A stretch of DNA of 64,000 nt from KK5 sp034043675 (GTDB lineage: Bacteria > Pseudomonadota > Gammaproteobacteria > Burkholderiales > Burkholderiaceae_C), in contig NZ_JAXCLA010000013.1 in NCBI RefSeq assembly GCF_034043675.1, forward strand, positions 78,827-142,826, read 5' to 3'. The position numbers were made by a program, and so were the translations under genes. Positions 25,680 to 34,475 of this stretch are shown here, piece by piece (within the stretch, counting starts at the first letter, position 1; every line of letters begins with the position of its first letter). The notes beneath the pieces were generated by a model. The model did no database searches and was not told the DNA's origin. It saw only the letters and a list, made by a program, of their open reading frames with translations.

Positions 25680-26453
25680 CTAGGCTGTCGCGTTTGGCGG
25701 AGCCTTGCGCGGCCGCACTGCAGCACCTGCCAGCACAGCAAGTCCACAAACGTGGAGAAGAACGCTGTCCGGCTCGGGCACGGCCGAGGCGGAAACAGCG
25801 ACGTTGTCGATAGCAGCGTCAAAGTCGACCGGGGTGTAGCCGTAGCCAGGCACGAACGTAGTGATGGCGATCTGATCCACGCTTTTCAGAATGTCTGCAA
25901 AGGTGACTCCGGGAGGGAGAGTCGGATTGCCGGAGGCGTCCACGCTGCCGTTGCCAGACCATCCGTCGATGTAGGTCTTGGAATGCGTGTCGGAGATCGT
26001 GGCCTGCATGTGCTGCCATCCGCTGCCAGCATTGAGCTTGCCCAGATCGATCCAGACCGATGAAAAGGACCAGCCTGGCAAGGCCGCGTTGTGGTCGCGG
26101 AGCTCAATGACCAGATCGCGGTCGGCGTTTCCGCCGAATTCCGAGTCGGATTGAGCCATCGACAGGACGTTGATGTCGAGGCTGAAGGTTATTGAATTGG
26201 ACCTCGTGAAGTCGCCGATGAAGTCGGGATTGCTGCTGTTGACGTAGGTGAGGCCATACGTCGAAAAATGAGTGTGGTAAGCCGGGGCGGCATTGCCCAT
26301 TGAGGCATCGATATTGGAGTAGATGCCATCCCATGACCCCTCCCAACCCTGGGTGCCGGAAGAGAAATCAACGATCGAGTTGTGATCGGAGGCTTGTGAA
26401 CCAAGTGCGAATAGCAGACCTATGGCGAGAACTGTCGAAGACCGGGCGCGCAT
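25680..26453 (-). CDS. PEP-CTERM sorting-signal exoprotein C
   Basis: 257-aa secreted protein with a short signal peptide (STVLAIGLLFALGSQAS) and a C-terminal VPEPDSVLLHVCGLAVLAG then RPRK. The body (IVDFSSGTQGWEGSWDG, then WIDLGKLNAGSGWQHMQATI and FDAAIDNVAVSA) resembles jelly-roll/discoidin-like choice-of-anchor domains. It is not a close paralogue of A and B. ATG at 26453 has GGAG 6 nt upstream. Divergent from the CadC-like regulator. Confidence 0.82.
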   Translation of the reverse strand: MRARSSTVLAIGLLFALGSQASDHNSIVDFSSGTQGWEGSWDGIYSNIDASMGNAAPAYHTHFSTYGLTYVNSSNPDFIGDFTRSNSITFSLDINVLSMAQSDSEFGGNADRDLVIELRDHNAALPGWSFSSVWIDLGKLNAGSGWQHMQATISDTHSKTYIDGWSGNGSVDASGNPTLPPGVTFADILKSVDQIAITTFVPGYGYTPVDFDAAIDNVAVSASAVPEPDSVLLHVCGLAVLAGAAVRPRKAPPNATA

Positions 26454-26510
26454 CAATACTCCATGTGAGATCGAATATGAGGAGGGTCGATGCTAGGTTG
26501 TCGATCGAAA

Positions 26511-26531
26511 CGAATCTTGATCGAATCTTGA
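26511..26531. promoter_or_regulatory. Tandem direct repeat CGAATCTTGA, candidate winged-helix operator
   Basis: CGAATCTTGA occurs twice at 26511-26520 and 26522-26531, an 11-bp period (one helical turn). OmpR/CadC-type winged-helix proteins bind such in-phase direct repeats. It lies in the spacer between the PEP-CTERM genes and the divergent CadC-like gene, 24 nt before the latter's start. Confidence 0.5.
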
Positions 26532-26554
26532 CTGTCAAAAGAAACTAGAAAGTC

Positions 26555-27994
26555 GTGTCCCAAATGTTGGAGCTGGATGAGTCGGGTTTTCCCAGGTTGC
26601 AGGATGGGCGCTATTTAAAACTTGCCCCGAAAGAGAGAGCGGTTTTGGCGCAGCTTTTACAAAGCGGAGAAAAGGTCGTCAGCAAGTCCGACTTCGCCGC
26701 GACGGCATGGAGTGGCGGCGAGATGACTGACGAGGGCTTGGCTCGCAGTATTAGCCGCATTCGAAAGGTGTTATCGCCGCATGGGGCCAAGGTAGCCTCC
26801 GAGTACGGGACAGGCTATCGCCTCGTTATGTCCGGAGCCGCAGCGCAAGCGAGGCGGCCGTCGCGCCAAGACACGGATGCGCTGGCACACGCCCGTCAAC
26901 TCCTGATTCAGCGCACGCCGGCCACGATCTCTCGCTGCATTGAATTGACCCGGACGCTATGCGCGCAGTCGCCGCGTCTCCTGGACGCGAGGGTGGTGCT
27001 GGTTGAGGCCTTGGCGGTGGCCATTCTCTGGGGCCAGGTCCAGACGAGGCCAGCCGTTGCCGAAGGCATGCAGATCCTGGACATGTGCGTTGACGGGCTG
27101 AGCGACTTTCCAGGTGCCCATGCATGCCGAGGTGTTTTGCTCGACCTGGCATGGAGGTTTCGCGAGGCTGAGGTGCACTTCAATCGTGCATTGGCTCGCG
27201 AGCCCGAGAGCGTCGATGTCCTCCTGGCATTCGGCCGGCACTTGCTGTGCATGGATCGGTGCGAAGAGGCCGTGCAGGTGCTGCGCAGGGTGCTAAACCT
27301 ATCGCCGCACACCCTACACGCTCGTATGAACCTCGCGAGGGCTCTGATTCAGGGCGGGCGCCCTGGTGACGCGGTCGCCGAGGTCCGCGCGGCGCAGTCA
27401 GATCATCCTTCTACTCCGGTCTTGCAGGCCTTCGCCTTGGCAATCGAGGCAATGGCAGAGCCGAGACCCGAACTTGAGACCATCGCGAGGCGAATGACCG
27501 AGGGGACGGATGCGCCGCCGTTCGCTTGGTCCGTGCTGGCCTTCGTACAGTCGCGGCTCGGCAGAAGAGAGGCGACTCTGGACATCGTCGAAACCGTTCT
27601 GCTCTGTTCATCGATGGATACGGGCCAGCGAGCCCTGTATGCGGCTCCACTTGCTGCCATCGGTGAATACGACCGCGCTGCCGCGTTGCTCGAGGCCGCC
27701 GCGGAAGAGCGCTGCGGGATCCTGGGTATTGTCCTGCGCGATCCAGCGCATGCCCATTGGCTGTACGAACATCCAGCAGGCCGCCGCCTCATCACGCTCG
27801 TCTTCGGCGAGTCTGACTTTGAGACCGGACCTCGCGAGAGACGGTTGGGCGAACAAGGGGCACCCCGGCATCGTGCTCATCCTCGCTGTCAATTGGTAGC
27901 CGTTCGATCGGACAGGCCCCCTTTTTCGGAAGTCAGGGGAGCTGAACCAATGCCCTTTACGAGCGTTGCATCTGATGCTTCAAAAGGGAAGTGA
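26555..27994 (+). CDS. CadC-like winged-helix regulator with TPR-type sensor region
   Basis: 479 aa. N-terminal OmpR-type winged helix (about 10-93: LKLAPKERAVLAQLLQSGEKVVSKSDF, ISRIRKVLSPHGAKVASEYGTGYRLV), then a cytoplasmic helical-repeat region (about 110-400) with TPR-like helices such as AEVHFNRALAREPESVDVLLAFGRHL and AVQVLRRVLNLSPHTLHARMNLARAL. No transmembrane helix, unlike CadC itself. GTG at 26555; ATG at 26564 is an alternative. Divergent from three PEP-CTERM genes with an in-phase direct repeat between, suggesting it regulates them. Confidence 0.8.
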   Translation: MSQMLELDESGFPRLQDGRYLKLAPKERAVLAQLLQSGEKVVSKSDFAATAWSGGEMTDEGLARSISRIRKVLSPHGAKVASEYGTGYRLVMSGAAAQARRPSRQDTDALAHARQLLIQRTPATISRCIELTRTLCAQSPRLLDARVVLVEALAVAILWGQVQTRPAVAEGMQILDMCVDGLSDFPGAHACRGVLLDLAWRFREAEVHFNRALAREPESVDVLLAFGRHLLCMDRCEEAVQVLRRVLNLSPHTLHARMNLARALIQGGRPGDAVAEVRAAQSDHPSTPVLQAFALAIEAMAEPRPELETIARRMTEGTDAPPFAWSVLAFVQSRLGRREATLDIVETVLLCSSMDTGQRALYAAPLAAIGEYDRAAALLEAAAEERCGILGIVLRDPAHAHWLYEHPAGRRLITLVFGESDFETGPRERRLGEQGAPRHRAHPRCQLVAVRSDRPPFSEVRGAEPMPFTSVASDASKGK

Positions 27995-29110
27995 TACCCG
28001 TTATGTGCATTCAGCGCTTGGCCCATCTGCTTGCAAGGCCTCGTTCGAGCAAAGTGGCTCCACAAAATTTTCCTCAATTGGCAACCTTGAGTGACCATTG
28101 ACCATCTAGATTGTCGGTACTGATTGCATTGTGCGAGCAAATCCGGTTTACCTATCAAGGTGGTGAAGGCTTAAGCCTGTCCGCGGCTTTCATTGAAATA
28201 TTGATTGACGGATGGCTCGTTGTCATCTGAAATTTATAGCGATTTATGCTTTCCTTGGTATTTCTGTCCGGCGTTGACGGAAAGCGGTTTAACGTCGTTC
28301 CTAATTCATATCGATTGGGGCTTTCGCGAGTTGCTCGCGCATAACCTTACTTGGCAATATCGTACGTTGTGAGGCGCTCCTCAATGGCCGGTTCGCAGTC
28401 ATGTCACGAAATGAACCTTGGCGGAGCTGAATTTATCGGATGTTCGTATTGAGCGATATCAGCAGGGGTAGTCGCGTGTACCCCGACCAAGCCTGATTCT
28501 TGAATTAGGAATCGACGAGCCAGGCTATTGAGGACGGAATTCTCTGCGCTTGTTCATCCCGTTGAGTACCGCACCCCGTGCAGGCCTGAGAGAACTGCAC
28601 TGGGAGGCAACAGATGGCGCAGGTCGTTTGCTCGGGGAGATGGCCGGAGTGAGAGGGCTACAGCCCCCGCTCCGGCCACTACTTTGAGCCTGACGAAGAA
28701 GAGGCCCCCGACAGATCCATGACAGCCGCGTCTAGCTTGAGAGGGCGTCGCGGTTTCGGCATTGGCATCGCGCGTGGATAAGGCAGCATGCCTGCGTCAG
28801 TCTGATCCTAGCCCGACGAAGGCAATGCTCGCTCCTCGCCGATCGGTGGGGCTCATGACCTTAACCATGAACGCGAAAACGAAGCTGGCGCGGCGTCAAA
28901 GTGGGCGTTTGCTGGGAGCCGTCCGATGCCTTGCGCCGCTTTGAGTGACCTTCTGGGCGGGCATGCAGGGAGCCTGGGTGCTTGCGCTGATGAGTCACTC
29001 GCCGATTGCGCGTCTCGCTAGTACGGCAGGCTGTCAACCGGTTTCTTGCCCGAGACGGCATGAGGACGAGTGAAATGAACTAGTGCAGAGAATTGCGACG
29101 CAGCGGTCGA
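27995..29110. other. AT-richer intergenic stretch without a supported gene
   Basis: About 1.1 kb. From about 28,030 to 28,550 the base composition is visibly AT-richer than the surroundings and no frame looks protein-like. A hairpin of unknown role (GGCCGGAG/CTCCGGCC, 28642-28677) has an inner GGGC/GCCC stem and no T-run. Short open frames here lack ribosome-binding sites and family resemblance. Confidence 0.5.
28642..28677. repeat. GC-rich two-step hairpin
   Basis: Outer 8-bp stem GGCCGGAG / CTCCGGCC encloses an inner GGGC TACA GCCC stem. No T-run follows on either strand, so it is not a standard terminator. Confidence 0.45.
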
Positions 29111-29133
29111 GGCAATGCCTTCTCGGCATTGCC
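29111..29133. terminator. Perfect 9-bp hairpin downstream of the small exported protein gene
   Basis: GGCAATGCC, loop TTCTC, GGCATTGCC. It lies 44 nt past the stop of the minus-strand gene at 29178. It lacks a T-run, so it may be an mRNA-stabilising or weak terminator structure. Confidence 0.4.
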
Positions 29134-29177
29134 GCCGTAACGCTTGGCTGGCGTTTCGACGTCGGTTCGGTTTAGGC

Positions 29178-29411
29178 CTACTCCCCCATAGCCTCCGTCT
29201 TGTGACCGGCACGACTAGCTGCGAAGCGCTGGAAGGCTTGGGGGGCCTCGCTGTTCAGCACCGCCATTTCGCCGCTCTCTTGCGCCTGGACAGGTCTCAC
29301 TTGCATTTGCGGACCGGTCTTGGCGCCGCGGTCGGCAGCAAGTGCAGTGCAGCCGATCATGATGCCGGCGGAAAGAAGGGCTACAGCGAAAACGATAGAC
29401 GTCTTGTTCAT
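29178..29411 (-). CDS. Small exported hypothetical protein
   Basis: 77 aa. N-terminal signal MNKTSIVFAVALLSAGIMIG then CTALAADRG: either cleavage after ALA or, less likely, lipidation at the Cys of MIGC. The mature part is small and polar (QMQVRPVQAQESGEMAVLNSE) with no recognised domain. AAGGAT about 10 nt upstream supports the ATG. It lies 200 nt downstream of a LysR gene on the same strand. Confidence 0.6.
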   Translation of the reverse strand: MNKTSIVFAVALLSAGIMIGCTALAADRGAKTGPQMQVRPVQAQESGEMAVLNSEAPQAFQRFAASRAGHKTEAMGE

Positions 29412-29611
29412 GATGACATCCTTCCGATAGGACCTGGGCCGATTGGTTCGTGTCATCAGGTCTTGTTGGTTGCCATGTCCGTTAGTCGTACTGTAGAGGT
29501 TCAATCTCCGGGAAAACACTGGCCCGTATGGGAAGCATCGTTCCTGATTCTGAAATAGAGCAGGACACATTCGCTTCAGATGATTGACGACGGAGACTGC
29601 TTCGATCGATG

Positions 29612-30583
29612 TCAGCCCAACGTCTTGGCGTCCACCGCGTCTCTGCCGTCTGCCGAAGACATTGCAGACGGTATGAGCGCTTCTTCGTTCCGGTGGAACA
29701 AGTCGATCACCCAGTCGATGAAGACTCTCAGCCGCGCGCCGTGCCGTCGGTTCGGCGGGTACATGATGTGCAGCGGCAGCGGTGGGACGGTCCACTCAGG
29801 CATGATTCGTAGCAACCGCCCCGCGCGGAGGTAGTTCCTTGCAGCGACCGTCGTTGTCCTGATCACTCCTAGGCCGTTCAGCCCGGCAAGGATGTTCGAT
29901 GTCGAGTCGTTGACGGCCAGAACGTGCTTCGCGCTCAGTTCTGTGGTGACGCCGTCACGAATGAGCCGCCATGCGCTCGTTCTGCCGGTGCGATGGGAGA
30001 AATAGTTGACCACTCGATGGTTCTGTTCGAGATCACCAGGGTCGGTCGGCAGACCGTGATCCCTGGCGTAGTCGGGTGACACGGCGACCATCATGCTGAG
30101 CTGGCCAAGTGCACGGGCGACGGCAGATTGGTCGGTGACTTCGCCGCCGCGGATGACGCAGTCGACGTTGTCGCCAATCAGATCGATCGGTCGATCGGAA
30201 ACACCCAGGTCGATAACGATATCAGGGTACCTGCGATGGAACTTGGGCAGTGCCGGGATGATCATGAAGTGCCCCACCGTGGCTCCGACATCGACACGCA
30301 GCCGTCCTCTGGACGACGCCTTGACATCGTCGAGGATGTTGCCCTCCAGTTCCTCGACGTCCGCGAGGATCTGGACCGCCCGCTCGTAGTAGGCGACCCC
30401 GGCTTCGGTCATCGACATGCGGCGCGACGTGCGATTCAGGAGAGGGGTGCGTACCTCTGCCTCAAGCATCTGGACCTGTCGGGTCAGCGATGCCTTGGCG
30501 ATGCCCATCGAGTCCGCGGCCCGACTGAAGTTGCCTGCCTTCACGACTCGCACGAATGCCTCCATCGCTCCCAGTTTGTCCAT
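29612..30583 (-). CDS. LysR family regulator
   Basis: 323-aa LysR-type regulator of the subgroup that starts MDKLGAMEAFVRVVKAGNFS. HTH: AADSMGIAKASLTRQVQMLEAEV; co-inducer domain from about 90 (GRLRVDVGATVGHFMIIPALPKFH). Neighbours are a small exported protein gene downstream and a 430-nt spacer upstream, so its target cannot be inferred. Confidence 0.9.
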   Translation of the reverse strand: MDKLGAMEAFVRVVKAGNFSRAADSMGIAKASLTRQVQMLEAEVRTPLLNRTSRRMSMTEAGVAYYERAVQILADVEELEGNILDDVKASSRGRLRVDVGATVGHFMIIPALPKFHRRYPDIVIDLGVSDRPIDLIGDNVDCVIRGGEVTDQSAVARALGQLSMMVAVSPDYARDHGLPTDPGDLEQNHRVVNYFSHRTGRTSAWRLIRDGVTTELSAKHVLAVNDSTSNILAGLNGLGVIRTTTVAARNYLRAGRLLRIMPEWTVPPLPLHIMYPPNRRHGARLRVFIDWVIDLFHRNEEALIPSAMSSADGRDAVDAKTLG

Positions 30584-31020
30584 GAATCTGCCCTTCTACG
30601 CCGGCGTGCTCGAGTTCGAGCCCTGCGGAGTCAACGTTGTGCCCGTGCTTTCCATTGCACGACGCATCTGCGCAATTCCCGCAGGTAGCCTGCCGTGCAC
30701 GTGCGACACGATTCGGCGCCACGCCGCCGAGAAAAAGGACCCGGCACGCGGCCGGGTCAATTCGGCGCCCGAGGGAGGGCGGGACAGGCGGGGAGAGGGC
30801 GCCGACGGAGAGACTATAGGCAGGAGCGACTTTCGATGCGTGCGCCTGATGACGCAGGATTTCTATCTCTTAGGAGGTATGTTCCGCAGGCATGTAGTTG
30901 GCGATTCCACCGAGCACAGCGAGGGTTGACGATGAGCAGACCGCATAAGTCTTGCTCGGGAATTTGCTGCGCATCGGGTATGAATCGCGCGGAGTCGAGC
31001 GAGCTGAGCAGAGAGCGGCG
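30584..31020. other. Spacer without a supported gene
   Basis: 437 nt. Holds the terminator at 30731-30758 and the upstream region of lysR. No frame is convincing. Confidence 0.5.
30731..30758 (-). terminator. Rho-independent terminator (minus strand)
   Basis: Perfect stem GACCCGGC / GCCGGGTC around a 5-nt loop, followed on the minus strand by TTTTT. It can terminate transcripts from the DUF3330-like gene. Confidence 0.65.
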
Positions 31021-31254
31021 CTAGCATTCCTTGAACTCAAGGTCGTCGCCATCCGCTGCCAGGCGACGGGACACCGAGGTTGTGGTCCGCCAAGTCTCAT
31101 AACAGCTAGTACCACAGAGAAAGACCCTATCGCTCGTAGCCTCCGGTGCGATGGCCGACTCCCTGCTCAGGCTGGTGCCACAGACTTCACAGCGGACCGC
31201 TGCGGGTCCGAGATAGACCTTGCGCAGCCCTGGCTTTGCAGATTTGGGACTCAT
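31021..31254 (-). CDS. DUF3330-like zinc-binding small protein
   Basis: 77 aa, start ATG at 31254 (MSPKSAKPGLRKVYLG). A probable zinc site is formed by CEVCG and FLCGTSC: VRCEVCGTSLSRESA, then VFLCGTSCYETWR. This closely resembles DUF3330 proteins found in mercury-resistance Tn3-type transposons and their relatives. No transposase, resolvase or mer gene is visible nearby, so it may be a stray cargo gene or a chromosomal relative. Confidence 0.55.
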   Translation of the reverse strand: MSPKSAKPGLRKVYLGPAAVRCEVCGTSLSRESAIAPEATSDRVFLCGTSCYETWRTTTSVSRRLAADGDDLEFKEC

Positions 31255-31685
31255 GCTTGGTGAACTGCTATGCGCGAACCTTGTCCTCTGTGGCTGACCC
31301 GGCAAGAACTAGCAGCGCAAATTCCCGCGTGGGGAAGTCCTGGGTTTTCGTTCTTGACAGATTTCGCTCGAGGCCGAAGGGCACATCTGGAACTACAGGA
31401 CGGGATGCGGAGGTTCCGTCATGGTGCCTGGCTCTTGAACTGGCGACCTCTATCCAAAGTAGTGTGCAGTGTGGCCAGTGGACTGAGGGAGCCGCGCCCT
31501 CACGGATGTGCCTCTGTCAAAGGTGCCAGCTGAAGCTGCGACTTGGTGCGGATGGTTGCGAGTCCTTGGACCGCTAGCCTCACCAGAGAGCCGTGATTGC
31601 TGCGCGTGATGAGACTCGCTGGCGCGGCAAGACCTCTGTTGCTCACCGGACTGTGCGGCGTGTCGAAGGGCATCGTCGAAATCCT
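31255..31685. other. Spacer without a supported gene
   Basis: 431 nt between the divergent DUF3330-like gene and the TehA-like gene. Several short open frames but none with a ribosome-binding site or family resemblance. Confidence 0.45.
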
Positions 31686-32675
31686 ATGAACAAAATATCT
31701 GACGCCGGCAGACGCGCAACTGGTCGATATGCTGCGGCCTCTCTGTTCGGGAGCGTACTGGGCATCTGCGGCCTGGGAATGGCATGGAGGCTCGCCGCAA
31801 GGATCTGGCTGTTGCCATTCGAGATCGGCACGGCCCTGCTGGTGCTGGCGGTGACCACATGGGTTGGCCTGCTTCTACAGTATGGGTTTCAGGCACTCCG
31901 GGATTGGCCAGCCGTGCTCGAGGAACTGAGGCATCCGATCACTGGCGGGACACCGGCATTGGTAGGTATCTCGACGCTCCTGATTGCAATCTCAGCTCGT
32001 GCCGACGCGCCGCATGTCGGCGCCTGGATCGGAGTTGCGGGCTTGGCTTGGCATCTTTGTTTCTCGCTCTGGCACACGGGCACCATGTGGCGCGGTGGCC
32101 TCCAGTCCGGCGACATCGCGCCGACCTTGTACCTGCCGTCCGTGGCTGGGAATTTCACCGGTGCCGGCTTCCTGGGTAGCTATGGCCTCCCGGACTGGGG
32201 CTGGCTGTTCTTTGGTGCGGGGGTATTCGCCTGGCTGAGCATGGAGTCTTTGGTTCTACAGCGCATTTGGCACGCAGCTCATTCACGGTCCGCAATGCCA
32301 ACCGTAGGGATTCAGTTCGCCCCACCCGTGGTGGGCGGGACTGCTCTCCTGCTCCTGAAGCCCGACATCCCTCCGGCCATCATTCTGATGCTGTGGGGCT
32401 ATTCGCTGTTCCAGATGATGGTCGGCCTGCGGCTGTATCGCTGGCTACTCGCCGAGAGCTATTCATCTGCCTATTGGTCCTACACATTCGGCGTGGCGTC
32501 ATCTGCCGTCTGCGGCTGCAAACTGATATTGCTCGGGAGCGATCCGGCACGTACCGTGGGCCTTCTGACTTTTGGCTTTGCCAATCTGGTGGTCGGCTCA
32601 CTGCTACTGCGCTCCGCTTTCGACATGGTGGTGCGAGCAGTCGCCTTGCTGCGCCAGCGCCGACCGGTAGACTGA
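31686..32675 (+). CDS. TehA/TDT-family transporter-like membrane protein
   Basis: 329 aa with about ten helices, resembling the TDT (tellurite-resistance/dicarboxylate transporter, SLAC1-like) family: PITGGTPALVGISTLLIA near helix 3, LYLPSVAGNFTGAGFLGSYG, and MPTVGIQFAPPVVGGTALL. ATG at 31686 begins MNKISDAGRRATG; upstream in-frame sequence is not protein-like. Likely substrate is an anion; not determined. It stands alone, convergent with pagL. Confidence 0.75.
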   Translation: MNKISDAGRRATGRYAAASLFGSVLGICGLGMAWRLAARIWLLPFEIGTALLVLAVTTWVGLLLQYGFQALRDWPAVLEELRHPITGGTPALVGISTLLIAISARADAPHVGAWIGVAGLAWHLCFSLWHTGTMWRGGLQSGDIAPTLYLPSVAGNFTGAGFLGSYGLPDWGWLFFGAGVFAWLSMESLVLQRIWHAAHSRSAMPTVGIQFAPPVVGGTALLLLKPDIPPAIILMLWGYSLFQMMVGLRLYRWLLAESYSSAYWSYTFGVASSAVCGCKLILLGSDPARTVGLLTFGFANLVVGSLLLRSAFDMVVRAVALLRQRRPVD

Positions 32676-32688
32676 TCTTGCCAGTTTG

Positions 32689-33252
32689 CTAAAAGCGGCG
32701 CATCCAGCGGAGCTGGAGGAAGTTCACTCCAGGATTCGGATGCTTGATGCCGCCGTTTGAATAGTGCTGTAGCCTGAGGACCAGATCGTTCTCCTCGTCG
32801 AGATGTCGTCCTATGGCAACGTGATCACCGAAGTTGAAAGTCGTGCTGAAGCGTCGATCGTTTTCTCTGAATAGCGGGGCGAGGACATTGGCGCCTATGC
32901 CCAACTCGGAAAACCATGCTTGGCTCTCGCCACCGAAGTTGACGCGCAGCACCGGCGTGACGCCTACCTGGCTGATCCAGGGGCTGTGCGTCGCGCCGTC
33001 CTCGCGAATATGCCATCGTCCGAGCGATGTCTCCACATAGGTTTCAAGAGACGTTCCATGCCAGTCGGTATGCCACGATAACTTCCAGTAGATCCCTGCG
33101 GTGACCGACAGGGTGTGAGAGGCTTCGCCGACCTGCAGAAATGCGCCCTCAATCCGTTGTGAGGGTTGTTCGGCGCAAGCCAGAGGCGACGTGAGGCCGA
33201 ACGCCGCGCAGATGGTCATGTGCAGGAGTTGGGATATGTATCGGACTTTCAT
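32689..33252 (-). CDS. pagL: Lipid A 3-O-deacylase PagL
   Basis: 187-aa outer-membrane beta-barrel lipase that removes the 3-O acyl chain of lipid A. Signal peptide (about 1-27, ending ACA-E). The catalytic His-Ser pair is in LQHYSNGGIKHPNPG (HxSN motif), the hallmark of PagL, and the C-terminal residue is Phe (LRWMRRF), as in outer-membrane barrels. Length matches PagL. Convergent with the TehA-like gene. Confidence 0.9.
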   Translation of the reverse strand: MKVRYISQLLHMTICAAFGLTSPLACAEQPSQRIEGAFLQVGEASHTLSVTAGIYWKLSWHTDWHGTSLETYVETSLGRWHIREDGATHSPWISQVGVTPVLRVNFGGESQAWFSELGIGANVLAPLFRENDRRFSTTFNFGDHVAIGRHLDEENDLVLRLQHYSNGGIKHPNPGVNFLQLRWMRRF

Positions 33253-33497
33253 CTGGACGTGCGAGCAGTTGGCACGTCAGGATGCGATTCGTCGGGATCG
33301 CTGGCATCTGTCTGTAGTGAGACTTTCGCGTTCCCACTGCGGCTGACTTGCGGGCAGTCATGGGATAGATGAAGGTGGAAGTGATGGCAATGAGAGCTAT
33401 TTTTACTACCTGAGATCATCATTCAGTATCAAGACCGAGCCAGTCGAGGCGATTCGTTGCAAGCGCCGGGAAGGCTACCTTGGTACGCTGAGTCGCC

Positions 33498-33998
33498 ATG
33501 AAGCTCTCTTCCGTCGATCAAGAGCAGGGCGCCGGCTTTGCTGGCTTGTCCACCTCGGTCCTACACGCTTACTCGAGTCCACCAGCTGGCGTGGCGTCGC
33601 GACGGGAACTGGCCGAGCGCCGACAGGCTGTGGTGGACGCCACGGTGCCCGTCGGCGGGCTGCTGCGTGCAGAGGCATTCAGCAAGCTGCTTCTGACCCG
33701 GTTCGGGCAGCCCGTGCCGCTTCTGGCACATTGGATCGTCCATCGGCGCGTGCTGAGCGTGAACTGGTGCACCGAGATCATGGTGCCGCTGTTCCAGTTC
33801 GAGCGGCCCAGCCTTGAGCCCATTTCAGCGATGAGGGAAGTTCGTGCCCAGTTCGAGGGGACGCTCGACGATTGGGCAATCCTGGAATGGTTCGTGATGC
33901 CGAATGCGGTGCTGGAATATGACTCTCCGGCGCGTCGCATATCGCACGATTCGAATGCTGTCGTGCAGGCGGCAAGGGGCAAGCATCTCGGCGAATGA
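33498..33998 (+). CDS. MbcA/ParS/Xre antitoxin-like paralogue
   Basis: 166 aa, paralogue of the protein at 7606-8094: EIMVPLFQFERPSLEPISAM, LDDWAILEWFVMPN and SPARRISHDSNAVVQAAR line up with its C-terminal half. The N-terminal half (AYSSPPAGVASRRELAERRQ) differs. No RES toxin is adjacent. Upstream spacer (33253-33497) has no gene. Together with the truncated cupin next door it echoes the gene pair in the NO-stress block. Confidence 0.5.
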   Translation: MKLSSVDQEQGAGFAGLSTSVLHAYSSPPAGVASRRELAERRQAVVDATVPVGGLLRAEAFSKLLLTRFGQPVPLLAHWIVHRRVLSVNWCTEIMVPLFQFERPSLEPISAMREVRAQFEGTLDDWAILEWFVMPNAVLEYDSPARRISHDSNAVVQAARGKHLGE

Positions 33999-34179
33999 GC
34001 GAAGCATGTGCCGCGTTCTCCGCAATTCCGAGGTAGAGGCGTGTCCACGCGGACGCCGTCATCAACAGCTCTCGCCTAGACATTGCACAGAGGCTGTTTG
34101 TGCCATTGCTCCCACACCCACTTGAAATCCGATCCTAGTCAACCGGCGTGGCGACCGGATCGCCATAACGAAGACGTAC

Positions 34180-34440
34180 GTGATTCTTCAGGCAAAGCAG
34201 CTGGGGCTGATCCGCTTGGTGGCGTGCGCGGAACAACGGCTCCCTGAGCGCCGGGTGGATGGCGAGATGACGAGCCTGCGTATCGAGGAAATCCTAGTGG
34301 TTCACACTCACGACGGTACTCACCTGATCGGACCGGGCGGGCTCATTCATCTGGTGCGGGACGATGCGCATGCGATTGACGCAATCGCCGATGCATCGGC
34401 GCTGCGGACAATGTGTCAGCCCTGGCGAAGAGACGCGTGA
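34180..34440 (+). pseudogene. Truncated cupin-like gene
   Basis: 86 codons from a GTG, aligning with residues 29-110 of the cupin at 12517: LQAKQLGLIRLVACAEQRLPERRVDGEM with LIKAEQLELVRIVLHAGKGLPMHQVAGEI, and LIHLVRDDAHAIDAIADASALRTMC with IVHLACNEPHALSAVEDASALLTIC. The first 28 residues are missing and the metal ligands are lost (MHQ becomes ERR, PHAL becomes AHAI). Probably a decaying copy; translation is uncertain. Confidence 0.5.
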
Positions 34441-34475
34441 TGCAATTGTTCGACCGTGTGAACAGGGGCCGATGA

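Noticed and set aside
28642..28677. Hairpin as a terminator
   Set aside because: No T-run on either strand.
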